From Terrabacter sp. Root85 (GTDB lineage Bacteria; Actinomycetota; Actinomycetes; Actinomycetales; Dermatophilaceae): 64,000 nt of DNA. The notes beneath the pieces are model-generated. The model had not been told where the DNA came from and ran no database searches. It saw only the letters and a list, made by a program, of their open reading frames with translations. The stretch spans positions 605,676 to 669,675 of the forward strand of contig NZ_LMIW01000008.1 in the NCBI RefSeq assembly GCF_001429185.1, written 5' to 3'. The position numbers and the translations under genes were made by a program. This document shows positions 34,045 to 43,178 of this stretch, in pieces. The first letter of the stretch is position 1. Every line of letters begins with the position of its first letter.

Positions 34045-34758
34045 TCAGAGCCAGCGGGGGAGGGTGGGGACGGTGCCGCCGTCGGCGTGCAGTCCGGTGG
34101 CCGGTCGGCCGGAGACGTATGCCGTGAGCTGCGCGAGCGGCCCCCGGATGGTGGTCGGGTGACCCGCCCCCAGGGCGGCCCAAGTTCGGTCGTCGTCGGT
34201 GGGTGCCAGCTCGAGGGCCGGGCCGTCGGCTCCCACGGAACGCCTGGCGGTGGTGTCGTCAAGCAGCGCCGCGATGAAGTCCGCGGGCAGGTCGTCGAAG
34301 GTCACGACCCCGCCGAGGTCGACGGCGTGAACCATGACCTCGCGCGACCGCATCCACGGGATCTCGGTCGCGGGTACGGTGCGGCCCTGGGCGGTGCGCA
34401 CGTGCCTGGCCCACTGCTCGGGGGTGAGGGCGTCGAGCGAGCCCGCCAAGCGGGCTGCCGACGAGGCCATCCCGTGCCGCAGCTCGGTCGCGGGACGCTG
34501 CGACCCGGTCTCGATGTCGGCGTCGCGCTGCTCAAGGGAGGAGTACATCGTGGTCTCCTCGCCCGTGCGTGCCCAGTGGACGAGGTTGCCGAGCGCGTCG
34601 GCGTTCGCGGCGACGTGGGCGACGACGTGCCTGCCCGTCCAACCGGGCAGGGTGCCCGGGGCGGCGAGGGTCTCGTCGTCGAGGCTCTCCAGCGCCTTGA
34701 GGAAGAGGTCGGTGCCCTCCCGCATCCACGCGAGGGTCTGCTCGGGGGCGGTGGACAT
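34045..34758 (-). CDS. mycothiol-dependent maleylpyruvate isomerase
   Basis: A 237-residue DinB-fold enzyme. The metal ligands expected for the family are present as H48 (GRHVVAHVAANADAL) and E140/H144 (MRSREVMVHAVDL). The C-terminal SCP-like half ends SGRPATGLHADGG. It converts maleylpyruvate to fumarylpyruvate using mycothiol, the actinobacterial thiol, in the gentisate pathway. Start ATG 34758 overlaps the upstream hydrolase stop (ATGA). Confidence 0.93.
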   Translation of the reverse strand: MSTAPEQTLAWMREGTDLFLKALESLDDETLAAPGTLPGWTGRHVVAHVAANADALGNLVHWARTGEETTMYSSLEQRDADIETGSQRPATELRHGMASSAARLAGSLDALTPEQWARHVRTAQGRTVPATEIPWMRSREVMVHAVDLGGVVTFDDLPADFIAALLDDTTARRSVGADGPALELAPTDDDRTWAALGAGHPTTIRGPLAQLTAYVSGRPATGLHADGGTVPTLPRWL

Positions 34759-35600
34759 CAGCCGCGCCCGTCGTCCACGACGACGTTCTCACATCGGCCG
34801 AGGCCCTCGACCTCGGTGACGACCTTCTGCCCTGCCATGAGGTAGCGAGCCGGCGTGCGGGCGTGTCCAACGCCGCCGGGGGTCCCCGAGGCGATGAGGT
34901 CGCCGGGCTGGAGCGTGATGATCGTCGAGACGTACTCGACGAGGGCGACCGGGTCGAAGAGCAGGTCACCGGTGTTGTTCTCCTGCACGACCTCCCCGTC
35001 GACCTCGGTGCGGATCGCGAGGGTCGGACGCACCCCACCGGGCAGCTCGTCGGGCGTGACGAGCCACGGGCCGACGGGGGTCGTGGCCTCCCAGTTCTTG
35101 CCCTGGAGCCACTCCTTGGTGCGGAACTGCCAGTCCCGGGCGGTGATGTCGTTGAGCGTCGCGAAGCCGGCGATCGCGGCCTCTGCCTCCGCAGTCGTCG
35201 CCCGCCGCACGGGCGCACCGATGAAGATCGCGAGCTCGCACTCCCAGTCGAGCTGCTCGGTCTCGACGGGCCGCTGGATGTCGTCGTGCGCGCCGATGAG
35301 GGTCTCGGCGTACTTGCTGAAGAGCGTCGGATAGTGCGGCAGGTCGCGCCCCATCTCGAGGATGTGGTTGCGGTAGTTGAGCCCGACGCAGACGACCTTC
35401 CCCGGTCGGGTCACGACGGGGGCGTATGCCGCCGCGCCGAGGTCCACGGTCGCGCCGGCTGCCGCTTCGGCCGCCTCGCGCCAGTCGGGCTGTGCGAGAA
35501 ACGAACCCACGTCTGGGGCGCCCAGCCGCGTCGCGGTCGTGCCGTCGATGCGGACCGCCTCGGTCGTGCCGTCGGCGTGGCGGAGGGTGGCGAGCTTCAT
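34758..35600 (-). CDS. fumarylacetoacetate-hydrolase-family protein (fumarylpyruvate hydrolase)
   Basis: A 280-residue FAH-fold enzyme. Motifs include VVCVGLNYRNHILEMGRDLP, the metal-binding ECELAIFIGAPVRR and WLQGKNWEATTPVGPWLVT, and late QPGDLIASGTPGGVGHART. In this operon it should hydrolyse fumarylpyruvate to fumarate and pyruvate, the last step of the glutathione- or mycothiol-type gentisate route. ATG 35600 is the family start. Genes overlap on both sides by a few bases. Confidence 0.92.
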   Translation of the reverse strand: MKLATLRHADGTTEAVRIDGTTATRLGAPDVGSFLAQPDWREAAEAAAGATVDLGAAAYAPVVTRPGKVVCVGLNYRNHILEMGRDLPHYPTLFSKYAETLIGAHDDIQRPVETEQLDWECELAIFIGAPVRRATTAEAEAAIAGFATLNDITARDWQFRTKEWLQGKNWEATTPVGPWLVTPDELPGGVRPTLAIRTEVDGEVVQENNTGDLLFDPVALVEYVSTIITLQPGDLIASGTPGGVGHARTPARYLMAGQKVVTEVEGLGRCENVVVDDGRG

Positions 35601-36760
35601 CGGGGAAGTCCTTCTGTGACGGGGGCGGAGACGGAGGTGCGGGCGAGGTTGAGGGCTTCGAAGATCGGGCTGTCGCTGAAACGGAAGAGGTCGAGCGCGC
35701 CTGAGTCGGAGTCTGAGGCGGAGGCCTCGGAGCGGATCGACAGGGGCTGCCACGACGGCACGACGAAGAGGTCGCCACGGGTGACGCTCCAGCTCGTGTC
35801 GCCGACGGTCACGCTGCCGGCGCCGTCGAAGACCTGGAAGACGGACGAGCCGACCTCCTGGCGGGGGGCGGTCTCGGCGCCGCTCCGCACCCGGTGGAAC
35901 TCGGTGCGGATCGTCGGCAGCACGTCACCGCCGTTCGTGGGGTTGGTGAAGCGGACGGCGGCGTGCCCCGGCTCGACCGTGGCGGCATACCCCTCGTCCT
36001 CGAGGTCGAGCTGGTCCTGGAGGGCGAGGTTCGTGTCGGCCCAGCGGTAGGCGAGGAGCGGGCTGGCCGGCGTCGGGCCGGGGACGGAGACGGGGCGCAG
36101 GCCCGGGTGACCCCAGAGCCGCTGCGAGCGCGAGCGCTCAGGCGTGGCGCGCTCGGCGTCGGAGATCTCGTCGCGTCCGAACTCGAAGAACTGGGACTCG
36201 GTGTAGTACTGGAACGGGATGTCGAGCCCGTCGATCCACGCCATCGGCTTCGCGGCTGCGTTGTGGTGGGCGTGGAGGTTCCATCCGGCTTGGGGGAGGA
36301 AGTCGCCGCGGCTCATCGGCACGGGGTCCTGGCCGACGACGGTCCAGACCCCCTCACCCTCGACGACGAAGCGGAAGGCGTTCTGGGTGTGGCGGTGCTC
36401 GGGGGCGTCCTCTCCCGGCATGAGGTACTGGATCGCGGCCCAGAGCGTCGGGGTCGCGAAAGGGCGACCGCCGAGCGAGGGGTTGGCGAGGGCGATCGCC
36501 CGGCGCTCGCCGCCGCGACCGACGGGGACGAGGTGGCCGGCGCGGTCGGCGAGCTCGAGAAGGGTCTGCCACTGCCAGCGGTGCGGCGTCGCCTTGCTCT
36601 GGGGGTGGGCCGGCATGAGGTCACCGATCTCGGTCCACAGCGGCACGAGGAGCTCGTCCTCGAAGCCGCGGTAGAGGGCCTCGAGCTCGGGCGAGGGGGT
36701 CGGCTGGTCGGGGGAGTCGACCGCCTCGATCTGCACGGGGGAGGTGGCTGCCTGGGTCAT
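35597..36760 (-). CDS. gentisate 1,2-dioxygenase
   Basis: A 387-residue bicupin. The iron-binding histidines of cupin 1 are H122 and H124 (PGEDAPEHRHTQNAFRFVVE) and H163 (GWNLHAHHN); the second cupin lacks the histidines, as is usual. TLWAAIQYLMPGE and DIPFQYYTESQFFEFG are family-typical. It cleaves gentisate to maleylpyruvate with O2. ATG 36760 with AAAGGA six bases upstream is preferred over the in-frame ATG 36775, which overlaps the transporter stop. Confidence 0.95.
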   Translation of the reverse strand: MTQAATSPVQIEAVDSPDQPTPSPELEALYRGFEDELLVPLWTEIGDLMPAHPQSKATPHRWQWQTLLELADRAGHLVPVGRGGERRAIALANPSLGGRPFATPTLWAAIQYLMPGEDAPEHRHTQNAFRFVVEGEGVWTVVGQDPVPMSRGDFLPQAGWNLHAHHNAAAKPMAWIDGLDIPFQYYTESQFFEFGRDEISDAERATPERSRSQRLWGHPGLRPVSVPGPTPASPLLAYRWADTNLALQDQLDLEDEGYAATVEPGHAAVRFTNPTNGGDVLPTIRTEFHRVRSGAETAPRQEVGSSVFQVFDGAGSVTVGDTSWSVTRGDLFVVPSWQPLSIRSEASASDSDSGALDLFRFSDSPIFEALNLARTSVSAPVTEGLPR

Positions 36761-36771
36761 GGTCGTTCCTT

Positions 36772-38115
36772 TCATCGGTGGACGAGGACGTCGGCGACGG
36801 AGCGTGCCCGGACGGCGGGCTTCGTGACGACGGCGGTCACGGCGAGGAGGACCGCGGCGAGTCCGGCCGCGACGGAGAAGGCGAGGAAGTTGCTGCCGAC
36901 GCCGAGACCGGCGTCGAGGAGGAGGCCGCCGACCTGCGGGGCGAGCACGGCACCGAGGCGGCCGACGCCGAGCGCGAAGCCGAGCGACGTGCCGCGCAGG
37001 GTGGGCGGGTAGTGACTCGCGACCGCCGCGATGATGAGGCACTGAGTGCCGTGGGTGCCGACACCGGCGAGGATGAGGGTGGCGTAGATCGGGGTGGCGT
37101 CGCTCGGGTAGGTGAGCAGGAACGCGAGGGCGACGGCAGCCACCGCCGCGGCGACGACCGCGCTCCGGAGCGGCCCGAACCGCACTCCGGCCCAGGCTGT
37201 GACGACCGAGCCGAGCACGGCGCCGAGGTTGAGGGCCAGCAGGAACGTCAGGGGCTGACCCATCTCGAAGCGGGGGTCGGAGCCCATCAGCTTGGGCAGC
37301 CACGTGCCGAGGCCGTACCAGGCGAAGAGGGTGGCGACCGTGGCGGCGGCGAAGAGCACCGTCGGTCGGAGGAACCGCCCGCGCAGGATCGTGCGGAAGC
37401 CGGGGGCGTGCGTCTCGGTGGTGTGTTCGCTCTCGTCGTGGACGAGGCCGAACTGCGCCTCGACGGCCTTGCCCTGGGCTACCCGGCCGTGGGCTCGCAG
37501 CCACGTCGGCGACTCGGGGAGCAGGAGGTAGCAGAGCGGCAGGAGGACGAGCACGGCAGCGAAGGCGACGGCATACATGGAGCGCCAGCCGTGGGCGGGC
37601 AGAAGCCAGAGGCCGAGGACCGCGGCGACGGAGCCGCCGATCGGTACTCCCGACATCATCATCGTCGAGACGGTCGAACGGTGCTTGCGCGAGACGAACT
37701 CCGCCGTCAGCGCGTTGGCCGACGGCACGAGGCCGCCGAGGCCGAGACCCGCCAGGAAGCGGAAGCCACCGAACACCTCGGCATTCGGTGCGAGGGCACA
37801 GAGGGCGGTGAAGAGCGAGAACCACAGGGTGGCCCAGAGGATCGTGCGTCGTCGTCCGAGCTTGTCGGAGAGCAGTCCCGCGCCCAGGGCACCGACGAGC
37901 ATGCCGGTGAAGGCGAGGCTCCCGATGAAGCCGGCGGAGGTCGGAGTGAGGTCCCAGCCCTTCTCCTCGAGGAGGCTGGGGAGGGTCGTCCCGTAGACGA
38001 TGAGGTCATAGCCGTCGAAGACGACGATGAGCCAGCAGAGGAGCGTCACGAGCCACGCGGGCCGACGGGCGGCCAGGGGCCGGTTCTGGGTGGGGGGCGT
38101 CATTGCCATAGGCAC
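36772..38115 (-). CDS. MFS aromatic acid:H+ symporter (AAHS family)
   Basis: A 447-residue, 12-span transporter. Loop signatures include VVFDGYDLIVYGTTLPSLL in TM1, which is the acidic aromatic-acid motif of the PcaK/BenK family, GLLSDKLGRRRTILWATLWF in loop 2-3 and GLGLGGLVPSANALTAEFVS. The substrate is probably 3-hydroxybenzoate or gentisate from context. It is the first gene of the operon transcribed away from the IclR gene. The start is uncertain among GTG 38115, ATG 38109 and ATG 38103. Confidence 0.92.
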   Translation of the reverse strand: MPMAMTPPTQNRPLAARRPAWLVTLLCWLIVVFDGYDLIVYGTTLPSLLEEKGWDLTPTSAGFIGSLAFTGMLVGALGAGLLSDKLGRRRTILWATLWFSLFTALCALAPNAEVFGGFRFLAGLGLGGLVPSANALTAEFVSRKHRSTVSTMMMSGVPIGGSVAAVLGLWLLPAHGWRSMYAVAFAAVLVLLPLCYLLLPESPTWLRAHGRVAQGKAVEAQFGLVHDESEHTTETHAPGFRTILRGRFLRPTVLFAAATVATLFAWYGLGTWLPKLMGSDPRFEMGQPLTFLLALNLGAVLGSVVTAWAGVRFGPLRSAVVAAAVAAVALAFLLTYPSDATPIYATLILAGVGTHGTQCLIIAAVASHYPPTLRGTSLGFALGVGRLGAVLAPQVGGLLLDAGLGVGSNFLAFSVAAGLAAVLLAVTAVVTKPAVRARSVADVLVHR

Positions 38116-38144
38116 GACTGTGGACTAGGTTCGCCATGCCGGAA

Positions 38145-38156
38145 CAGATAATTCTG
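38145..38156. promoter_or_regulatory. possible IclR operator in the divergent promoter region
   Basis: A short imperfectly extended palindrome, CAGATAATTCTG, AT-richer than its surroundings, lies in the 54 bases between the transporter and IclR starts. Position fits an operator or overlapping promoter; the symmetry is only four plus four bases, so this is weak. Confidence 0.3.
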
Positions 38157-38169
38157 CTATGAGGAATCG

Positions 38170-38997
38170 ATGGCCCCGGATCGCGCCCAGAAGAACCGCC
38201 CCCAGTACGCCCTGACGAGCGTCGACCACGCTCTCCGGCTCGCCGTCATGCTGCAGGTCGAAGGCCCGCTCAGCGTCACCGACGCCGCCGAGCGGTTGGG
38301 CGTCGCCCGGTCGACGGCCCACCGGCTGCTCTCGATGCTCGTCTACCGCGACTTCGCGCGGCAGGCTGAGGACCGCCGTTACCACGCCGGCCCCGTGATC
38401 TCGTTGACGGCGGACTCGCAGTCACGCACCGCACTGCTGCGCACCATCGCGATGCCCCACCTGCACGCCCTCGTGGGCCGCCTCGGCGAGTCGGCCAACC
38501 TGCTCGTCCTCGCGGGCGACTACGCCCGCTTCATCGGCTCGGTCGAGAGCAGCCAGGCCCTGCGGGTCGGCAACCGCGAGGGCATGGTCTTTCCTGCCCA
38601 CCTGACATCCGGCGGCAAGCTCATGCTCGCCGATCTCACCGTCGAGGAGCGGGCCGAGCTGTACGCCGCCGACCGCTGGGACGGACGCACCGACGAGCGG
38701 CCCGACCTGAGCGCGCTGGGCCAGGAGCTCGACGTGGTGCGCGAGCGCGGTTTCGCCATCAACAAGGACCGCACGGAGAGCGGGGTCACCGCGGTCGGCC
38801 GGGGCGTCCGCGTCGGCGACCGGGTCACCGCAGCCGTCACCGTCTCGATGCCGACGGTCCGCTTCGACGAGTCCCGGCTCGTCGACGTCGTCAGCGCGCT
38901 GGCGCTCGCTGCCCGCGATATCGAGCATGACCTGAACGCGGCCCTGCGCGTCGAGAGCATGGCCGCCGTCGTAGCGCCACATCCGGAAATGGCGTGA
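38170..38997 (+). CDS. IclR-family regulator of the gentisate operon
   Basis: A 275-residue protein: the winged helix-turn-helix is at about 20-75 (GPLSVTDAAERLGVARSTAH) and the IclR effector domain at about 90-255 (HLTSGGKLMLADLTVEERAE, FAINKDRTESGVTAVGRGVR). It is divergent from the aromatic operon by 54 bases, the classical arrangement for a pathway-specific regulator that responds to an aromatic acid. Confidence 0.93.
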   Translation: MAPDRAQKNRPQYALTSVDHALRLAVMLQVEGPLSVTDAAERLGVARSTAHRLLSMLVYRDFARQAEDRRYHAGPVISLTADSQSRTALLRTIAMPHLHALVGRLGESANLLVLAGDYARFIGSVESSQALRVGNREGMVFPAHLTSGGKLMLADLTVEERAELYAADRWDGRTDERPDLSALGQELDVVRERGFAINKDRTESGVTAVGRGVRVGDRVTAAVTVSMPTVRFDESRLVDVVSALALAARDIEHDLNAALRVESMAAVVAPHPEMA

Positions 38998-39284
38998 GCT
39001 TCGGAACCCGTAATGGTCTCTGAGTTCCTCATTGTGGGCATGGCGACACGGTAAGGACCCCCGCCACGACCTGTGCAGACCCGGCGGCGCAACGCGGGAT
39101 GGTCGGGCGTCATGCCCTCAACGCGGCACGAGGGACATATGGGGGTGAAGTGACCCACTCTCGGCCGTTGTGCTGCGCAGCGACCCGATGAGGAGTACGC
39201 CGGGACCTTGGGCTTTCAAACGCACAGAGTCCCAAGTGCTTAGTCAGCCCGTCTGCAAAGCTCGTACTCGGAGGAGGGCAAGCC

Positions 39285-39674
39285 ATGATCAAACGCTTAT
39301 CTGCCACAGCCATCGCCGGAGCATTCGCGATGATCGCCTTTGCGCCCGCAGCGTCAGCGGATCCCAAGACCACGACGATCCCGTTGACCTGCAACAACGG
39401 TCAGACGCTTGAGGCAGCCTTCAACGGGAACGGGGACTTCACTCCCGGGCACGTGGTCGGCAGCACGCAAACGTTCGTCATTCAATCCCTTCAGGCGACA
39501 GCGACGTTCACGCCCACCGGTGGCGACCCCGTCGTCGTGCAGCAGCTCGACACGTCCAAGCCGCACGTGCACGGAGATCTCGTGACCTGCCATTTCGACT
39601 TCGTGCGGGAGACCGCAACAGGGTCCTTCCACGGGGTCGGGACCTCAGTCGTCTTCATCACGCCGGCTTCGTAG
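39285..39674 (+). CDS. small secreted protein
   Basis: A 129-residue protein with a Sec signal peptide (MIKRLSATAIAGAFAMIAFA then PAASA-DP). The mature part is beta-rich with two cysteines (LTCNNGQTL and VTCHFDF) that probably pair. No known family is recognised. GGAGGG precedes ATG 39285 by seven bases. Confidence 0.78.
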   Translation: MIKRLSATAIAGAFAMIAFAPAASADPKTTTIPLTCNNGQTLEAAFNGNGDFTPGHVVGSTQTFVIQSLQATATFTPTGGDPVVVQQLDTSKPHVHGDLVTCHFDFVRETATGSFHGVGTSVVFITPAS

Positions 39675-39914
39675 CGGACATACGAGGGTGCGCATCGGTC
39701 GAGCTCCGAGCTTGACTTGATGCACTACAGCGCGGACTCCGCGCTGCCCCATGGGGAGGGGCGACGAAGCTCGCGGTCTACGGCATGAGCGCGTATCCCA
39801 CTGGTCGCAGGAGGCTGGGTCTGGACGATGTCCCGTGATCTGGCCTGCGTCATGGGCGTCATGTCGCTGGCCGAGTCAGACCGGAGTCCGGCGCCGCGAT
39901 CAGGTGGCGGGCTC

Positions 39915-40274
39915 TCAGGGCAGCGGACCCTTGGGCCCGTGGTCCCTCTGGAACTGCACGGCCTCCTCGATGGCGTCGTCCGTGCCCTCCCGCGACGACG
40001 GGGCGGAGCCGTCGTCTGAGCCCGAGTCCGATGATCCGGACACGGCCGAGGTGACCTTTGAGGTCGCCGTCCTCGCGGCATCGGCCACCTTGTCCGCGAC
40101 GACCGGCGCCTGTTCGCGCACCAGCTGTGCACCCTGGTGTGCCTTCTCCTGCACGCGGGGGTCGTCCTTCAGCTGGCCGATCGCGCGCATGAACTGCTCG
40201 TAGGGCTCCCGCCCGGCCCGCGAGCCGAGCAGGAAGCCGACCGCGCCGGCGGTGACGATGAGCAGTCTCTTCAT
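39915..40274 (-). CDS. YtxH-like membrane-anchored stress protein
   Basis: A 119-residue protein. MKRLLIVTAGAVGFLLGSRA followed by GREPYEQF is the usual N-terminal anchor of YtxH/gas-vesicle-like actinobacterial proteins, followed by a helical VREQAPVVADKVADAARTAT region and a disordered acidic tail. GGAGG six bases before ATG 40274. Function unknown; resembles the island's DUF3618 protein in style. Confidence 0.78.
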   Translation of the reverse strand: MKRLLIVTAGAVGFLLGSRAGREPYEQFMRAIGQLKDDPRVQEKAHQGAQLVREQAPVVADKVADAARTATSKVTSAVSGSSDSGSDDGSAPSSREGTDDAIEEAVQFQRDHGPKGPLP

Positions 40275-40759
40275 GAGGGGCCTCCGTTTGTCGGGTCGTC
40301 GCCCTAGGTCGGGCGCCGACGATCTCCATGACGCATACCCACCACCGCCCGGTTCGGCATCAACGCACGGCCGGTCGCGGGCCCCGTTCCACCTAGGGTT
40401 CGGCTCTCGTTGGTGGATGCATGAGCCCCCAGATGAAGCGATCTGCGTCGCTTGAAGCGGCTGAACAAACTGGCCCACCCTGGTGACAAAGCGCCCTACA
40501 TTGGCCCGACCGCGCGGCGGCATGGTCTGACGCCCGTCCTCAAAGCGGCTACTCAGGGCGAGGCCCGGTGGGGGGACGCGTTCTTGAGCCCGGACCTCTC
40601 AGAGGTGGTCGCAGCCGTCGCTCTTGTCGGGCAGCCTCCGGAGTCATAGGTCGTCGCATCCGCTCGTCAGCGCGACCGATCTGCGGCAAATCTGGTAGTC
40701 GTCTCAGCCGCTGGCCTGGCCTGCGCGGGAGTGTCATTGGCAACTGGCAGGCTGCGCGG
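40275..40759. other. intergenic stretch without a supported gene
   Basis: About 480 bases. One short forward frame (40452-40649) has protein-like composition but no ribosome binding site and no recognisable family. Promoters for the flanking divergent genes presumably lie here. Confidence 0.4.
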
Positions 40760-41152
40760 ATGAAGATCTACGTCTCTGGCCCGCTCAGCGATACGGTCAC
40801 GGTCCAGCAGGTCCAGGACACCGCCCTTGCCGCGGGCCACGAGCTGACTTTGGACTGGAGCGCGGATGTGTCCTTCGCTGAGGGCTACGCCACTCAAGCG
40901 GAGCGGTCGGCTCGGATGGCGCAGGACGAACTCGACGCGGTGATCGCGGCGGACGCCGTTCTTGTCGTGGCCTCTCAGCACGACGGCAGGGGCATGTTCG
41001 TCGAGCTCGGCGCAGCACTCACGCGAGCCAGCCGCGGTGAGCTGAACCACGTCGTACTTATCGGCGAGATCCATCACGAGAGCGTCTTCTACTTCCATCC
41101 GCTCGTGCAGCGCGTACCCACCGTTGAGCACTGGCTCGCCCAACTGCCGTGA
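40760..41152 (+). CDS. nucleoside 2-deoxyribosyltransferase-like protein
   Basis: A 130-residue protein. MKIYVSGPLSD and the acidic patch ELDAVIAADAVLVVASQHDG then GMFVELGAALTRA match the flavodoxin-like fold of nucleoside 2-deoxyribosyltransferases and related NMN-type hydrolases, where the E of G-M-x-x-E is catalytic. The substrate is unknown; related small proteins occur in defence and nucleotide-salvage contexts. Confidence 0.75.
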   Translation: MKIYVSGPLSDTVTVQQVQDTALAAGHELTLDWSADVSFAEGYATQAERSARMAQDELDAVIAADAVLVVASQHDGRGMFVELGAALTRASRGELNHVVLIGEIHHESVFYFHPLVQRVPTVEHWLAQLP

Positions 41153-41180
41153 ACTACCGGCGGCAGGAGCGGATGACTCC

Positions 41181-41438
41181 TCAGTCGTAGTGGAAGCGGG
41201 CCTGAAGGATGACCAGGTCGTCGCCGTCGATGAGGTAAACGAGCCGGTGCTCTTCAGTGATCCGACGTGACCAGGCGCCGGCCAGCATGTGCCGCAGCGG
41301 CTCGGGCTTACCGATGCCAGCCACCGGGTCGCGAAGTGCGTCATCGATGAGCCGGTTGATCCGTTTGAGCATCTGCCCGTCAGCAGCAAGCCAGTACGTG
41401 TAGTCCGCCCATCCGTTCGGTGTGAAGACCAGCCTCAT
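41181..41438 (-). CDS. yoeB: YoeB/Txe-family mRNA interferase toxin
   Basis: An 85-residue protein of the RelE superfamily. WADYTYWLAADGQMLKRINR and HMLAGAWSRRITEEHRLVYL are YoeB signatures, and the C-terminal FHYD keeps the catalytic His-Tyr pair. The toxin cleaves mRNA on the ribosome. It overlaps the antitoxin gene by four bases and lies near the right end of the island, consistent with a stabilisation module. Confidence 0.93.
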   Translation of the reverse strand: MRLVFTPNGWADYTYWLAADGQMLKRINRLIDDALRDPVAGIGKPEPLRHMLAGAWSRRITEEHRLVYLIDGDDLVILQARFHYD

Positions 41439-41680
41439 CGCGCCAGGTCGTGCTCGTCCCGCTGCCCGGACCGTGCCTGCTGCAGGCTCTCGAGCAGGTG
41501 TCGGGCATTGGCTGGGACCCGCAACAGATGAGCTGTCTCCTCGAGCGCGTCGTAGTCTGCGCGGGACATCAGCACCGCGTCGCCGCGGCGGGAGGTTATC
41601 TCGATCGGTGTGCGGTCCTCGTTGACCTGCTCGATCAGCGGAAACAAGTTCTTCCGGGCCTCGCTTGCAGTGACAGCCAT
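41435..41680 (-). CDS. yefM: YefM/Phd-family antitoxin
   Basis: An 81-residue protein. AVTASEARKNLFPLIEQVNE and ITSRRGDAVLMSRADYDALE form the Phd/YefM DNA-binding fold, and the tail RVPANARHLLESLQQA is the toxin-binding helix. AGGAG precedes ATG 41680. A perfect palindrome at 41691-41714 just upstream is the expected autoregulatory operator. Confidence 0.93.
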   Translation of the reverse strand: MAVTASEARKNLFPLIEQVNEDRTPIEITSRRGDAVLMSRADYDALEETAHLLRVPANARHLLESLQQARSGQRDEHDLAR

Positions 41681-41690
41681 GACATCTCCT

Positions 41691-41714
41691 ACTGGTACAG
41701 GTTCTTGTACCAGT
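41691..41714. promoter_or_regulatory. YefM operator palindrome
   Basis: ACTGGTACA (41691-41699) and TGTACCAGT (41706-41714) are perfect 9-bp arms with a 6-base centre, 11 bases upstream of the yefM start. The TGTACA-like core resembles known YefM operator half-sites. Confidence 0.8.
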
Positions 41715-41770
41715 GTGTCACGATCGGCGTCCGCCGACAAACGTCCGCCATTCTCGTGACGGCGCTGGGT

Positions 41771-42691
41771 TTAGGTGCCTGAGGCCATGTAGGCGGCGAG
41801 GATGTAGTTGGGGTGGCGGTCGAGGTTCTTCCGGGCCCGGTCGTAACGCATGGTCGTGCGCGGGTCGGCGTGCCGGGCGGCGATCTGGACGTCGCGCAGG
41901 TCAACGCCGGCGTCGAGCATGGTCGTGACGAACGTGTGGCGCAGCATGTGTGGGTGCATCCGGGCGACGTGCACGCCGCCGACTTCGGCGAGGTGGTGCA
42001 GGCGTCGAGTGGCACAGTGTCGGTCCATCCGGGTGCCGCGGCCGGTTCGCAGGATCGGTCCCGAGGTGCGGGCGTCGACGGCGCGGTCGATGGCGCGGGC
42101 TACTGCCGGTGGCAGGGGTGTCAGGACTACCTTGCCGCCTTTGCCGGTCACGCGTAGGACGCGGTGGCCGTGTTCTTCGCCAAGGTCGGAGATGTCGGCG
42201 CCGCAGGCTTCGAAGATCCGCAGCCCGAGCAGGCCGAGCATCGCGACGAGGGCGAAGTCGTTGACGTTGGTGGAGGTGCGGGCGGTGGCGAGCATCGCTT
42301 CGAACTGCAGATGGGTCAGTCCGAGGGTGGGTGACTCGGCGGGCACGTTCGGGCGCCGAACGTGCTCGGCCGGTGACTGCGCCAGGACGGCGTCGATGAC
42401 GCAGGTCCGGTAGAACCCGGCGACGACCGCGACGCGGCGGCTCACGGTCGAAGGCTTGTAACGGCGGGTCTCCTGCATCCACCGGATGTAGAGCTCGATG
42501 TGCGGTCGTTGCGCGGTCAGCGGGTCCAGGCCGTGTCCGCGGCACCAGGTCAGGAATGCGCGCAGGTCGGACTCGGTGTGAACCCGGGACTGTCCTTTGA
42601 ACCGGGCCAGGTAGGCGGCGACCGCGCGTCTGAGCGTGTCCGATTCTGGAGGCAGAGGGATCGGGACCAAGACGTTCTCGTAGGTAGTCAT
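41771..42691 (-). CDS. tyrosine recombinase / integrase
   Basis: A 306-residue enzyme. The N-terminal SAM-like DNA-binding domain is at about 20-105 and the catalytic domain at 125-300. Catalytic residues are R158 (GLLGLRIFEAC), K184/K187 (VTGKGGKVVL), H248 and R251 (HPHMLRHTF), H274 (AARHADPRTT) and Y283 (MRYDRA). It is the only integrase in the window and lies 1.6 kb inside the right copy of the rnpB repeat, so it is the candidate enzyme for island integration. Confidence 0.93.
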   Translation of the reverse strand: MTTYENVLVPIPLPPESDTLRRAVAAYLARFKGQSRVHTESDLRAFLTWCRGHGLDPLTAQRPHIELYIRWMQETRRYKPSTVSRRVAVVAGFYRTCVIDAVLAQSPAEHVRRPNVPAESPTLGLTHLQFEAMLATARTSTNVNDFALVAMLGLLGLRIFEACGADISDLGEEHGHRVLRVTGKGGKVVLTPLPPAVARAIDRAVDARTSGPILRTGRGTRMDRHCATRRLHHLAEVGGVHVARMHPHMLRHTFVTTMLDAGVDLRDVQIAARHADPRTTMRYDRARKNLDRHPNYILAAYMASGT

Positions 42692-42793
42692 CTTTGCGGG
42701 GTGAACGGAGTCGGCCGACCCACGAAAGCGCCGCCATCATCCCGCAGCAGCGCGCGCAACCTGCAGGACGGCACGATCGGGGGACTCGAACGG

Positions 42794-43075
42794 TCACCGT
42801 CGGCGGCCGCTTCCGCGCTCCCACCACTGACTCGGTGCCCGCTCCCGAGTGTCTTGTGCCACCCACTCGACATCCACGCCATTGCAGAACTTCCACAGCT
42901 CCTTGGCGGCACGTGAGTACTGGAACAACGCTTGGTCCGCGTCGAACGCATCCAGCTCACCGGCGCGGAACCGGTCGATCTCGAGCCCGACCCGCTCCAC
43001 GAGCTGGGCCAGCTGCGCCTCGTGGAAGGCACTCACGGTCGCCGCGGCCGCACGACGCTCAGCACTCGGGGACAT
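42794..43075 (-). CDS. small helical hypothetical protein
   Basis: A 93-residue protein (FHEAQLAQLVERVGLEIDRF, ADQALFQYSRAAKELWKFCN) that is soluble and mostly helical. I do not recognise the family with confidence; similar short proteins accompany actinobacterial integrases. No clear ribosome binding site is seen. Confidence 0.6.
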   Translation of the reverse strand: MSPSAERRAAAATVSAFHEAQLAQLVERVGLEIDRFRAGELDAFDADQALFQYSRAAKELWKFCNGVDVEWVAQDTRERAPSQWWERGSGRRR

Positions 43076-43178
43076 GAGTCTCAGGCTGATCCGGGGACCG
43101 ATGTCATGTGTCTGTCACTGCCGCCCCTAACCGCGGCCGCGTCGACGGCTGGCCCGCATGCGGCATGTCCGGAAGCGT

